DNA of 64,000 nt from positions 120,741 through 184,740 of the forward strand of contig CAWUHX010000428.1 in the NCBI GenBank assembly GCA_963922205.1, in the 5' to 3' direction. A model generated the notes under the pieces. The model did no database searches, was not told the origin of the DNA, and saw only the letters and a program-made list of their open reading frames with translations. How positions within the stretch are numbered: the first letter of the stretch is position 1; each line of letters begins with the position of its first letter. Below are positions 48,017-59,712 of the stretch, in pieces. This stretch comes from Romanomermis culicivorax (Eukaryota; Nematoda; Enoplea; Mermithida; Mermithidae). Both the position numbers and the translations under genes were made by a program.

Positions 48017-48951
48017 GTACTGTCTCTCTGACGTCTGCAACAGCAGAGGCTCGTGTTGTTGCACTAGGACTGGTCAGTTATTCGGGCTCCAGCCCTTGAC
48101 GTCAGTAACAACAATGCACCGTATTGTTGTTCAGAGATGTGAGGCCTTACAAACCCCACATCTGGCATCTGCAACAACTGCATCTCATATCATTGTTGTA
48201 GGATAACTGAGACTCAGCTATTACCTTTTGACCTCAGCCATGGTGATGCTCCGTGTTGTTGTAGCAGGGTTGCTGGCCTTAGGGCCCTATCTACTGATGT
48301 CCACAATGATAATGTCTCTATTCCAGTATCAGAATTGAGACTTTACAGTCGTATTCTGGCGTCAGCAACGGGGATGCCCCGTATTGCAGTAAGAAGTCTG
48401 TAGCGGTAGGCTCATACTTTTTGGTGTACATACTGCAACATGAGACTATGGCACTTACGTCCCAGTTACCTGAGGTCAGCACAGAGTGTGTGGTGGTGTA
48501 TATCACATCTTTTGACATCAGCACCATGTTACTGTGGGTTTCCAAGATGCCACTTGAGTCCTAGGTGATGATTGGAGTATCACCTTCAAACCTACGGCTC
48601 TTGTCTAAGGGTTGTGTCTGTGTTTCACTGGTGCCTGGGAAACATCAGCTGACATGCTCACTCAACCTGAGATGCATTCCATCCGTGATACTGATCAGGC
48701 TGTCTGCCAGGGTAGCGGCACTGATGGATCAGCACTTGACTACCTCCAAAGCTTTAACTGCAGGTTCAAACGGATTTACACTCGGCCTCAGCTGGGTTCG
48801 TTGTTCAACATACCCAACAGTTAGGCATTTGCAGTCGGTACTGCCTGTGCTTAACAACTGGGAGGGTTGACAACCTTCTTGTAAATTTCTTATTTAAATT
48901 CTCACATTTCTTTCTCATCTATGATCTTCTTTAGTGTCCCCACCAGTCCTG
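48017..48951 (+). repeat. Inverted copy of the retroelement leader
   Basis: This segment is the reverse complement of about 41,950-42,860, including several units of the CRE-like array. It is joined at 48,016 to pol sequence and at 48,951 to the PBS-LTR3 junction. The two copies could form a long inverted repeat about 5 kb apart. Confidence 0.85.
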
Positions 48952-48963
48952 CCAGCCTTGCCA
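48952..48963 (-). promoter_or_regulatory. Candidate primer-binding site of retroelement unit 2
   Basis: One substitution from the PBS of unit 1 (TGGCAAGGCTGG on the minus strand). It adjoins the LTR end motif of LTR3. Confidence 0.5.
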
Positions 48964-50399
48964 TGTCACATTAACTGAAAATGGGAGCCATGTCACATTA
49001 AGTAGATTGGTGATCAGTCACATTGATGGGAAAACCCATACTATATCCCATAGGAAAAATGGCCGTGACACTGTAGGTGTCATGCTGTGACCCCGTGGGG
49101 TGGCTTCCTTTATATATTCAGTTCGGGAACCTAACCCAGCTGGTACTACCACAGGTAAATCTATGGTGTACCTCGGCCTTGTCCTTGGGTTCTGCTGTAG
49201 AATAAGTGACAACCCGGCTTAGTCAGGGGTGCCAATCCCTAGTCTTCATTCACTGAGAATGAGGGATGGTGCCATTCGCAGAATGGCGTACTGTAGAGGA
49301 CCTGATTGTTAACCTAAATCCCCTTATTGGCCCTGACCTTAAGGGTCTGAGGGCTTTCTCAACTGAGGGTACTTCCAAGGGAAACTAGCTTAGGGGAGAT
49401 TCCCACAAATATACCCTCAACAATAATAACCCCTTAGAAGACTCACTAAATCCTCTTCTCAAAGTACTCTGCCCTGGGCGACGGGTTCTGGGGTCAAAGC
49501 GTGGGTCCTACCGACGGCAACAAGTGGGTACCGGAATCCGGAGTGATTCGGCGTAAGGGGTAATGGGGCTGGGGGTCGGCAGGCAGCAGTATCAAACGTT
49601 TCCTCGGGGAGGGCGATGGGATTCTCGATCAATGGCGATGGGTGGTGAACTCCAACGATTGGGTTACTGTAGCAGGCCACGTAAAGAAGACTGGAGGTGA
49701 GAATATGCAAATTTATTCGAGGGGTGGCAAATGCAGTAGAAATATGTAAATTAAAGTAATAAAGACGGCGAACGGCAAAGGGGAGATGCAGGCTAAAAGA
49801 TGCAACAACAGTTAGGCCCAAAAATGAGTGTCAAACTAACAAAACATGCTCTTTTATAAGGCTCGATAAACTACAGTATGCCTTGGGCGGAATTAACACT
49901 CCTCCAAGCTAACTTCTGCAGCAGAAATCCTTGCAGAAGATGCCTATGGTCACATAGAAATTTTCCAGTTCACAACCTTAAGCATTGGGGCGAGTTTTCA
50001 CTCTCCATGCTTAACATAGGAATGTCATCTAGTGAGAATTTCAAACTAGTCGTTTCATGTTGCGAAACGTTGCTAGTTTTTACTGATAAGAGGTGCACGT
50101 TGTGCTCCAATTACAGCGATGTGCTCAGAGAGCTTATCTCTAACGGAAATTCTTGACTAGCAGGTACATACCGTAGTCTACCTGTGCGATAGAAAACAAT
50201 AAATCAAAACGGAAATAAAATGTGCACAAATGAAACAGAAACGAAACATAAAAGTACACACATAAATTGCATGTAAAAATTTTAAAAACGAAACTTAAAA
50301 TTGATGCAAATTACTGTAACGCAAAACGTAATGAAAAAAATAACGAAAAGTTGTGATTTGAATCACGTGACATTCGACAACATTTGTCGGCACGTGACA
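48964..50399 (-). repeat. LTR3 (5' LTR of retroelement unit 2)
   Basis: The 1409-bp core (48,991-50,399) matches LTR1, ends in GTGACA and is followed by the CAAC duplication. As in LTR2, an extra TGTCACATTAACTG block (48,964-48,990) sits between the core and the PBS. Confidence 0.88.
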
Positions 50400-50403
50400 C
50401 AAC

Positions 50404-50992
50404 AAACGCATACTAATTTCTAAAATTCACCATTAACCTTCAGTTCCTTAAAATTTATAGGCTTAGCTCTGCCTCCAGATGCTATCGTCACCTGCTGGGG
50501 GTTGTGAATCAATTGCGGCATTTACTACTGTAAAATTAGGGCAACATCAAAAATTTTCTCGATGCTTTACAAGATGACGCGGCAACTGTGCACAGAGCTG
50601 AGGCGTTAATTGATAACGAATCCTTGAAAGATGAACTTTTCAACATTGCAACATACGAGTTTTTGCCGACTGCTATTGAAAAACTGGAAACGCAGGGGCT
50701 GGCTAAAGAGAAACAGTGGAAAATCGTTACGGATGCGTTGCAATGCATGGACGGCTTTGCAAAAGAAAAGTTGTTGGCCAGTTTGAATAGAAATCCAGAT
50801 GTTAAAGCATTTGTTGAGAATAAGGATCCTGAATTTCTTTTACAGACTGCATATGCTCCTTTGGTGTCAGTTGATGTAGAACGTTCGTTTTCTTTGTACA
50901 AATCTATTCTATCGGACCATCGTCATAATCTCACATTAGATAACATAGAAATGTTGAACATACTGACGTTCAATGAGTTTTTGTTTGCCTGA
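50404..50992 (+). pseudogene. hAT transposase, C-terminal half with dimerisation domain
   Basis: Resumes the hAT gene right after the CAAC duplication. About 50,465-50,530 reads LPPDAIVTCWG then INCGIYY across a TGA, corresponding to the LPP...TRWGTW box of hAT proteins. After a frame change near 50,535 the remainder is open to 50,992. It ends in the hAT C-terminal dimerisation motif APLVSVDVERSFSLYKSIL (about 50,847-50,903). This, with the terminal repeats, proves that the two halves belong to one transposon. Confidence 0.9.
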
Positions 50993-51138
50993 AGATGTTA
51001 CGTGGAGTAATAAATTTTGTTATGTGAGCCCACAATTTTTCCATTATACCATGTAATTTAGCCTATATATAGGGTATTTTTAGCCTATATTTTATCATAT
51101 ATTTCAGCATTTTTTAGCATATAAAAATCCGGCCTCTA

Positions 51139-51578
51139 TTCATAATCAGTTAGATTAGTGTAAAATAGGAGAAAATTTTTTGGGGTTTAGGCTAGTATTG
51201 GATGGGGCAAGATGGTTAGTGGCCCACAATAGAGGAAGGGCACCTATGGTAACTCAACCACTATACTAGAAAAACCAGTACATGGGAGAAGTGGAACAGT
51301 GGAGCCCCGGATCTAGGCACAGATCACTTTGCAAAGTTCAGGCTTGAACTACATTCGAGACTGTCCTGGTAGCCTGAAAATGAGTGCCTTGCTGATTGGA
51401 GTGGTCAAAGTCGCTGTTGCCTAAAGAACCTGGTAGGGGCTGGATTGCAATTTGGAGGGGGTAGCCCCAAAGAGTTGTTTTCCAAGAGAGAACTGTTATG
51501 CAGTTCTGGGCCTCAGTATGGGACTCAGGCTGCAGAAAGGTATTCACCTCCCATCGGTCAGTTTTGAAGGCTGAGGGA
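51139..51578 (+). other. Probable 3' non-coding end of element F
   Basis: Begins with the right copy of the hAT target duplication (51,139-51,146). No ORF of note. It ends in a fairly purine-rich GAAGGCTGAGGGA directly before the LTR at 51,579, which fits a degraded polypurine tract. Confidence 0.45.
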
Positions 51579-52084
51579 TGTCAGGGTTACAGTGGGTGCA
51601 CATGTTCAGCTTCCGGCATTGGTGCCCAAGTGGTGGAGGCAGCGAAAAGTGGCAAGAAAGAACAAAAATTAGCATAGATTTGTAGTGCCACTGTTTTGCA
51701 TATTTTTGGTATTTTTTTATTATTGGAAAATTGTTATGGCAGTGTCACTGTCTATCGTCATATTATATATTTTTTTTAATAATTTTGTGGACAATGTCGC
51801 TTTGTTCTCCCAATTTAGCCTTAGACGGAACTGGTATTGTTTTGTGAGCATAGTGGAAGGTATTTTTAAGAATATGATTGGAGACTTGGGTAGGAGCTTC
51901 TAAGGTATGTGTCAAGGTGTTCTGCCTGAGGTTTGGTGAAGTACTGGAATGTATCTCCTGAACTGTGTGAGAGAGTTTTGGTTTGTTGTATTTTGTTAGC
52001 CTGTTGTCAGAACTGTTGCAGCTTCCTTTATATAAACCCAAAGGTCAGTTACATCATCTGAACCCCTAGCAGCCTAACCCAACA
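51579..52084 (+). repeat. Second LTR of the element F family (probable 3' LTR)
   Basis: Starts TGTCAGGGTT and ends near CAGCCTAACCCAACA, collinear with 15,457-15,959. It could also be a solo LTR of an independent insertion. Confidence 0.65.
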
Positions 52085-52223
52085 AATTTCGGTGCGTTTT
52101 TAGAGGAAGAGATTTCCGACTGCAGAGAATTCAATAGATGTCATTACTTCACCCAAAATACCATCCTAATTGTGAGCAAATATGTTCAAATGTTTTTTTG
52201 GGGTGGAATTTTCAGCTATGGAG

Positions 52224-53530
52224 TGTCACATTAAGTGAAAAGTTGTGTCTCTCTGATGGACAGCTAGTCAGATTAATAGAGGGTGGCCTGACTAAGCCAC
52301 TGTAAGTGAGCTGTAGTCCCCAAGTCCCTGTAAGAGAAATGGGTCATCAGAATAGGGGGCCATGGGCCCACTATTGTGGTGAGGGCTAACTTCCCCACTG
52401 GGAACCTAAATGGGCTAGTACTAGCTATTTAAGAAACTATAGGTACTGCGGTGCTGTCCTGGGGTTACTACTGTGGAATAAGAATAATGCCCCCAGGTTA
52501 GGGGTGTCCAACCTTGGTTCTGTCCAGTATGAACAAGGGACAGGGTCATCTGTGAGATGACCTAGAAACTGGGACCCGATTGTCAACCAAGAGATCCCTC
52601 TTGACTCAATCTCAAGGGGAGGGAGCCCTTATTGACTGGGGAAGCTTAGGGAGGAAAAAACCGACTTAATAAGGGTTACCCCTAACAACAATGATACACT
52701 CTGAAACTCACCTAGGCTGGCTACAAAAGTGGCTTCCGCAGTGGGGATGGGTCTCTGTAGATGGTGATGTTAATTGAGGGGAATCCAGTCCTAAACAAAA
52801 GGCTGAGGGCTACTTTATTTGTAATAAATGATGATGGTGTCCTGGTACAGTAAGGATGGCAGTAGGCTGAATATGCAAATGAGGGTACAGATGGCTATAA
52901 GCGGTGAATGGATGTATAATAAAGATGGTATGATGCGGAGGGCAACTATAAGACATAGAAAATGCTGGTGGAAACCCAAAAGTGAGCAAAAGTACATGAC
53001 AACATGCACTTTTAAGGACCCTGTCAGCTACAGTAAGACCTAGGTGGAGTTTAGGACACCTTGGCCAACTTCTGCAGAGATAATGGTGCAGAAGGGGCCT
53101 ATGAGCATATAGACACTTGCCCAGTTTAAATACGTTTAGCATTGGGGCTCACTTTAGTGCGCATGCTAAACATATTAACATCTTTAGCTAAAATTTCCCA
53201 GCTATTCATTTAGCATTTGCAGGAGCAAAACTCACTTTGTTGACACAAGGGGCATGTAACATGACCGAAATAGCCGTGTGCACATAGTGCCCTTTGAAGG
53301 AAACTTTTTGCTAAAGAGGCAAACCATAGTCAGCATGGAATGAAGCAAAATGGAAGTAAAATAAATGACACAGCAAAATGGAAACAGAAACGTGTAAAAA
53401 TGACAAATGATTTGAAATAAAAATAAAATGACAAATGATCAGATTAATAATAAAATGATAAAAGATCAAAGTAACAAAATATCAGAGTGGGAACTCACAT
53501 GATGTTGATGATTTTGATCAGCACATGGCA
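52224..53530 (+). repeat. LTR4, relative of the env-retroelement LTRs (probable solo LTR)
   Basis: Begins TGTCACATTAAGTG like LTR1. It shares the order of many short blocks with LTR1: CAGCTACAGTAAGAC, TTTAGCATTGGGGCTCACTTT, and a run resembling GGGACCCGATTGTCAACC. It is clearly diverged and ends near GATCAGCACATGGCA. Strand is arbitrary because no internal genes are attached. Confidence 0.65.
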
Positions 53531-53889
53531 GGAGAATTGGATGGCAGCAGTCAGGTCACACAAATAAATATTGTAGGTGTAAGTAAACAAAGGTATTTCC
53601 ATGATTTTTGGGGGCAGATTGTTATAGAAGGAGTGGATCCTGGAAATTTGAGTGTAAAAAGTGTACTAAAAATTTTTTTCATACAGGGAAAGACTCCCAA
53701 TTTTGAAACTCTGGGGATGTATACCCCCATATCACCCCTTACACATGTATGCTTCAAACTGCACAGAACGTTTTTAGTTACTATTGTCACACACAGGGGG
53801 AAACTGCCTTCACTGTAAGCCAAACAGCTTCACAATGTCACCTGTAGTGGGGCTGTGCGCCTGACACTAAGGTGTTGGCTTTTCCACTG
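53531..53889. other. Spacer between LTR4 and LTR5
   Basis: A 97-codon open stretch exists here on the plus strand but matches nothing I recognise. It has no supporting context. Confidence 0.35.
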
Positions 53890-55048
53890 CTCAAGCTAAC
53901 CCCGTTATTACTGACTATAGAAGAGACTATAGGTACTCTGGTGCTGCTCTGAGGTTACTACTGTTGAATAAAGACACGGCCACCAGGTTAGGGTTTACCA
54001 ATATTGGTCCCATTCAGTATGATTGATGGACAGGGCCATCCGTAAGATGACCTAAGAGCTGGAGTCCCCATTGTGAACCAAGAGATCCCTTTTGACCTGA
54101 CCTCAGGGAAGGGGAATTACTGGTACCTAGGGGAAAAGCTATGAAGGAAAACCTGCTTAAGAGGAAGTGCCCTCAACTACCCCTAGCACTAATAAACCCT
54201 GGAACTTACCTAGTCTGGTCAGGGATTGGCTATGGTAAACAAATGGACAGGGGTACAGGTCACAGTGGATGGCGAAGTGGATTGGGGTGGATCAGCTAAG
54301 GTGGGCTAAAACGGCATCTGGTAGACAGCTTTATTCGAAACAATAATCAATGCAGGGGATTGGTAATGATAAACAATGGGGGTTCAGTACAGAGATGATG
54401 GAAAATGACGAAATATGTATATAAGGTGTGATGCGAAGGGCACAAATAGATGGGGAACCAAGATGATGGCAAACCAATAAAACAACAATAAATCAGCACA
54501 AGGGATGGCTAAGGACTCAAGAAAGTGCTGGAAACCCAGAAAATAAGCAAAAACATAGCACAACACATGATTTTAAGCATTTGTGGGCTACAGTAAAGCT
54601 TGGGCAGAGTTTACAATGCCAAGGCCAATTCCTGCAGTGTTATTTCTACAGAAAAGGTATGTCTGCACATAGGCACTTGCCCAGTTCGAATACATATAGC
54701 ATCGGGGCCGACTTAGGGCCCGTGCTAAAGATATGAACATCTTTTAGCTAAAGTTCCCACAGCTATTTGTTTGCCTCAGCAGTTGCGAAGCTCACTTTGT
54801 TGACACAAGTGGCATGTAATGCAACCCAAAATAGCTTTGAGCAAGGAGAGCAATTCCAATGGAACTCCTGCTAACAGGGCATACTGTAGCCTAAACAAAA
54901 TTAAACAAAAGAAAAGATGAAACACAAACAAAACAGAAAAGTCTAAAAATGACAAATGATCAAAATAACAAATGACAAATGTGGTCAAATAATAAAATAT
55001 CAAAATAACGGATCACATTATGTTCTTGATTTTGATCGGCATCTGACA
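53890..55048 (+). repeat. LTR5, second diverged LTR of the LTR4 type
   Basis: Collinear with LTR4 from about GACTATAGGTACT onward (both contain GGTTACTACTGT, CCAAGAGATCCCT, CATGCTAAA-like blocks and ATTTTGATC near the end). The first 200 bp or so of LTR4 are missing or unrecognisable. It ends near CATCTGACA at 55,048. Confidence 0.55.
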
Positions 55049-56470
55049 CTGTCAATTAAACATGTATCAACTTTAGTTGACCCATAAAATCCAACTAATC
55101 CAATTTTGAAACGTATTCAGTGAAAAATTTGAACAAAACATTTCACAGGGATGCCAATCATGTTCAATCATAGGAGTGGGATAGGTGCCAAACCCTGTTC
55201 CAAGATCCAGCTCCTCAGTTTCCAGCAAATGGTCCACTGATCTTAGTCTAGGTATTTTATATGATACAGATCACTGTTAGTAGAACAATGTTATTGATAA
55301 TGCATCTCGACACTACTGATTACTTCCCAAAACTTATCATTATCAGCTTCAATGAGCAGGCAGTTCAATGTGGACACGAGATATTCATACACGTTGAGAT
55401 TCTGAAATAACCTGTGATTTGAAATAACTCAAACATAAAAATGCTTGATATACATTATATACACTATTGAGTGAACAACCAAGAATATGCTATTTGATAC
55501 GTCCAAGATCATGCACCATATATTCAGATTGCTGTGGATCTAATTTGATTGACCAAAAAGATCCTCGATATCTTCAAAATTAAAAATGTTATTCCATCAA
55601 CCTGCCACATTTGAGAAAAGATCCAAAATGCAACAGGTCATGAGAAATAAATCTAGCTCAATATGGATCACAAACCCATCCTGCATATTTATTACAAACT
55701 TTTAAAACGAAATTTCTGTACATTCCCGGAAATTCTTGCACTATAATTTGCTCCTTGCAGGAAACTTCTATCCCTCGCAGAACACTTGTTTTCACTCAGG
55801 CCAGCTGAAAGACGCAGTAATATAATAATCTTCAACCTGCACAGCAAATTTAAGAACTGTGAGCATCATCCACAAAAAAAATATTTTGATTTTGTCTGGA
55901 TGGTGTGAATTTCAATAATTTGGGCATCCTCAAGTTGACTAGTCTTTTTGTAGTTTCATCATATAATGAGATCGGCGACTTTATCTTGTAAATCGAACGA
56001 ATTTAACGAATATGTATACAAATGATGATAATTATGAAAAAATGAAGTGTCTGAAATATGCTAGATGGGATGAGGGACAATTGACAAATGCGCAATTTGA
56101 TTCACAAGTTGTAATTTTTAATGAAAAATCAGTGTCGTTAGCATACATGCACTGCATAGAAATTCTGCTGGTGGTCAGCCAGGATAGGGGGTGGAATACA
56201 AAATTTTTTTAAATTCTTGATGATGAAAAGAAAAGTCTCAGAAAGTCATTTAACATACAAGCAGCATATTCTTCAAGCCATATTAGTCAGATATGTGAGA
56301 TTATTGGCTTAGACAGCACTTTTTAAAGTTTTCATGTTACTTTTTTGAATCAAGTACGATTTGTTTAGAAAAATTGTCAAACTACAGCATCATTTCCGTT
56401 TTTATGATGACTCTCTCTTCTCTCTTGCTCATTTTCCTTTGTCATCTTCTCAATCATTGCTGGAAAAGTC

Positions 56471-56535
56471 AAATCTGCTGGGGGTCAGCATAAATCTGCT
56501 GGGGGTCAATAAAAATCTGCTGGGGGTCAACCCCC
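56471..56535. repeat. Three copies of a 21-bp unit
   Basis: AAATCTGCTGGGGGTCA recurs at 56,471, 56,492 and 56,513. Non-coding minisatellite. Confidence 0.8.
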
Positions 56536-57149
56536 CAAACCCCCCAGGTGCATGTATGGTCGTTAGAGTTACTGTATTTTCCGTACGACTAATAGTAGGA
56601 CTAGAGGGACGAAGCGCGTATCTCTTTTCTATCTTTTCTATCATATCACCCCCTCACGCAAACACGTTATTTACTCTATAATATAATTAGTTGTATGTGC
56701 GTATTGTTGGTTCTTCATTTGGAAGAGCCTGAACAGCAGAGCTGCTGTACCCTAAGCCTAAGCCTAAGGAAAATTTTTAAGGTAAAATAAATGTCTACTC
56801 ACAAGTCACAGAAATCCATGCTCAAAATTAACAAACAATTCATATGCAATAATCAGGCTGAAGGCCGGGAACTGACTTATAAAATTTAGCCCACAGAGAC
56901 TTCACTTTCAAATGCCTGATTTGAAATTGGGCATGAAGCGCTGGAAAATTTTCAGTATTTCCCTTTTATAACACATATAATGCATTTTCGACGGTATTAC
57001 TGCAGCTGGTGCACACTATCCTATAGGGTTTAAATGATGAGTGTATGTACAGTATATTTGTCAGATTATCGATTATTGTAGCAAAAAGATCAACTTGCTC
57101 ATCAAACTTCAAAATAGCTACAAGAAGCTGAAAACACGTCAAATGGCAG

Positions 57150-57525
57150 GGACACCACCTTGGGAGGCTTGGGCACGACCACAGGACCCAGGAGAGGTCA
57201 AGGGGTAAGGGGATGCACAATTTTCTGCAAATTGTGCTGTTTCTTGGAATCTTTTCAACAATTTGATTAAAATATTGACTACTAAAATGAGCCTTAAGTG
57301 GGGCACATTGTGACAAACCAGGCCACATGCCCCGCGGGAGGTCAAGGGGTAAGGCACCCCACAATTTCTTGCAAATTGCGCTGTCTATTGGAATCTGTTC
57401 AACAATTTGATTATAATATTTACTACTAAAATGAGCGTTAACTGTGACACATTGTGAGGGGCCAGGCCATATGCCCAGCGGGAGTTCAAGGGGTAAAATT
57501 CATAACAATGCACAATTTTCCAGAA
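57150..57525. repeat. Tandem repeat with 144-bp period, about 2.5 units
   Basis: The phrase GGTCAAGGGGTAA (or a close variant) starts near 57,196, 57,340 and 57,484, exactly 144 bp apart. The rest of the unit is similar, for example TGATTAxAATATTxACTACT. Satellite-like. Confidence 0.8.
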
Positions 57526-59422
57526 AAAATTTCAGAAAACTAAACAAGTAGAAAAAAAACTACAGAAAAGCCAAAAAAAAATTAAAAAATTATGAAAAAA
57601 ACATTTTTTGACATAAAATAAACCACAAAAACAAATAAAATCCGAAAAGCCTAAAATTCCATCATGAACTCTAATTTTGCAATCAAAAAAAAACAAAAAA
57701 TCAACAAAAAACAAAAAAAAACACAGAACAAAAAAATTTAATCATAAACTGTAACGACCAGTTCTTAATGATACTTTACTTGACCCTAAAGAACCGTGGG
57801 GATGGTTTGCGGTCGCCGGGGATGATGTACAAATGGGACCGAATACGTATAAGGCAATGATGAAATAAACGCCGAATCAACGATCGCTTGCTCATGGACA
57901 AAAAGAACACACAATGCTTGCTTGCAAATAACATGAAACGCTTAATTGCTTTCAGAAGTCTCACTTTACAAAAACATGCTTGCAAATAAAATGCTAAGAA
58001 TCGCAAAATCTGACAGAATCATGCTTTGCTTCTCTTTAAATACTGCTTCTGTGGCCATTCCCTTGGCTCATGGGAGGTCTTGTTTCTGACAATCTTCTTC
58101 TGCCAATCGCTGCTTCTTGCTTCTTTCGCTTCGCTAGTTTGGTCATGCCTTCCAATGCTTCCCTGGTACCGTATGCTTTTCATGCTTCTCTTATACTTGC
58201 TTCCTACAGTGGACTTAACCAGGCCTCTGTGCTTCCCTATGCTTCTCTATCTATTTCCTCTGCATATACATGTTTTGTAGGGGCCATCCTTACCCTTCGA
58301 CTTGAGACTGGTGTCTGGCAGGGCTTTTACTTTTTACTGTGTGCAGGTGTTGTTTATGATTTTTATGGGAAATTAATGTAGCCCTGGAATGTGTACTTTA
58401 GTGTACATTCTAGAGGACCAGCTGCCGATGTGCAATTTAATTAGAGCATCTTAATTGGGTCAATAACGGCTACTGGAGTGTGGATATGATCAAAATATAG
58501 TACTTCACATAAATTTACGGTAATGTTTGGGTGTGAATCCCAGACACCCTCGAGACCTTAGTAGTAAGGCTGGCCTGTATATGTCCTATGGTCAAGGATA
58601 CCCCTATCTTTTGTGTAGGACCTATAATTTGTCCTTTTTGGCTGATTTATAGGTCATATGGTAAACATATACAGTCGATTTTTTCTCGATTTATAGGTCG
58701 TACAGTTGAGCATACAGGTTCAGGTGTTACCGTAATAGTAGAAATACAGTAATATTTGGATTATGGTAATAGTGGAGTTAGGGTAATAGGTGTCTTACTG
58801 TAGGTGGAAAAGGAAAATTGATGATGAATGGAAAATGGAAAAGGAAAACTACTTTTTCTTTTCCATTGTTTTTTACAAAAGCAAAAACCATTTGACGAAG
58901 CGAATAAAAATTAACTTTTTTCATAGTATCTGATGACAAAGTGATACTGGGAACCTTGATTACATGACGGTTTTGGTCCGTAGATGAACTGTACAATTTG
59001 TAAGCGTAATTTTTAGGACCTCCACTGACGAATTCGATAATGTAAGATCCAGGACGGTATTCACATAGTTCATCAGTCATTTCACCAAGGCACCAGCCAG
59101 TGGGTACTTGATATTGTTGTTTGTCAACTGTTGACAAGCAAATAATACGGTCCATGTCAAAATACAATACTCAACTTTTTAATCGTTCAATGTAAGAATA
59201 TAACTTTATTCGAGCTTGAGCTGTCGTATAAGCTGCAAAAATGGCATTAGTATTCCCCATGACTTCAGCAAAATCCTCATGTTGACAATAGGTCATTGAC
59301 ACCAATGGTTCATTGATTAGTCTAACATTCTTAATAATGTTGACCACATTTATCACAAGTTCAAAATACTCTTTGGGTGCATTGTGGATAACAGTCTTAT
59401 CCGTATTGTTTGGCTGACCAAA

Positions 59423-59479
59423 CTAAAGACGTAAAATAATTAAATAAATGAATAAAATACAAAAACTATGCAAAGTTAC
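59423..59479 (-). other. Intron in polymerase copy 2 (57 nt)
   Basis: GTAACT...GTCTTTAG, phase 0. Joins motif B FWGK to FGQPNN. Confidence 0.85.
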
Positions 59480-59661
59480 CTTTCCCCAGAAACAATTCAG
59501 CATTAATTTTGCCAAAGCCCTCTTTCGAGGATTTTTCAAAATCCAGTGAAATATTCTCCGGACTGTAGATCCAGCGAAATATTCTCGCGACTGTAGACGT
59601 CCATCTCGTATTCTTGTTTTTGCTCATCTGTTTGAGCTCTAGCAGGGTAACCTTCACTCTC

Positions 59662-59712
59662 CTATGAAAATTACAATCAAATTCTGTCACATTTACATAA
59701 TATAAAACTTAC
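59662..59712 (-). other. Intron in polymerase copy 2 (51 nt)
   Basis: GTAAGT...TTTTCATAG, phase 0. Joins FMKMKL to ESEGYP, aligning with copy 1. Confidence 0.85.

Larger units (their letters stand above)
29737..50399 (-). mobile_element. Env-bearing LTR retroelement, double structure LTR-int-LTR-int-LTR
   Basis: The outer ends are TGTCAC (29,737) and GTGACA (50,399), a perfect 6-bp inverted repeat. They are flanked by a 4-bp direct duplication CAAC (29,733-29,736 and 50,400-50,403) inside the hAT transposase gene. All element genes run on the minus strand. The first unit (LTR1 29,737-31,143, internal region, LTR2) carries integrase, RNase H, RT, two proteases, env, a small ORF, gag and a long leader. 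The second unit (45,482-48,963, LTR3) keeps only part of pol plus an inverted piece of leader. LTR2 is shared and truncated. The structure suggests recombination between LTRs followed by deletions. Confidence 0.88.
28500..51138 (+). mobile_element. hAT DNA transposon, split by a nested LTR retroelement
   Basis: The left end reads TAGAGACCGGATTTTTATAT (28,500). The right end is its inverted copy, ATATAAAAATCCGGCCTCTA (ending 51,138), with one mismatch over the first 20 bases and similarity slightly beyond. Both sides carry the perfect 8-bp duplication TTCATAAT (28,492-28,499 and 51,139-51,146), the size typical of hAT elements. The transposase gene is split: its N-terminal half ends at 29,736 and its C-terminal half resumes at 50,404. 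Without the 20.7-kb insertion the transposon would be about 2.0 kb. Confidence 0.93.
15457..52084 (+). mobile_element. Gypsy element F with extra 3' ORF, interrupted by a hAT transposon
   Basis: The 5' LTR is at 15,457-15,959, with gag, pol and a long extra ORF up to about 28,175. A similar LTR lies at 51,579-52,084 in the same orientation. Between them a hAT transposon (28,500-51,138) has inserted with a clean 8-bp duplication. Removing it brings the end of the extra ORF to within about 760 bp of the second LTR. The span as one element is an inference: the two LTRs are only roughly 80 percent alike by eye, and no target duplication was found outside them. Confidence 0.5.
55049..58777. other. 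Non-coding region without recognised genes
   Basis: AT-rich sequence with scattered short ORFs that look random. It contains three small repeat features listed separately and an A-rich stretch (57,525-57,760). A possible LTR-like start TGTAACGACC occurs at about 57,753 but has no partner. Confidence 0.5.

Noticed and set aside
48565-48870. Plus-strand 101-codon ORF with a match at 42,016-42,321 on the minus strand
   Set aside because: The match reflects the inverted leader duplication, not a conserved protein. There is no coding motif or context.
53525-53823. Short ORFs on both strands between LTR4 and LTR5
   Set aside because: Mutually antisense, no motif, no neighbouring element genes.
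57753-58740. TGTAACGACC as the start of another LTR
   Set aside because: No partner copy, no recognisable end, PBS or target duplication could be found.
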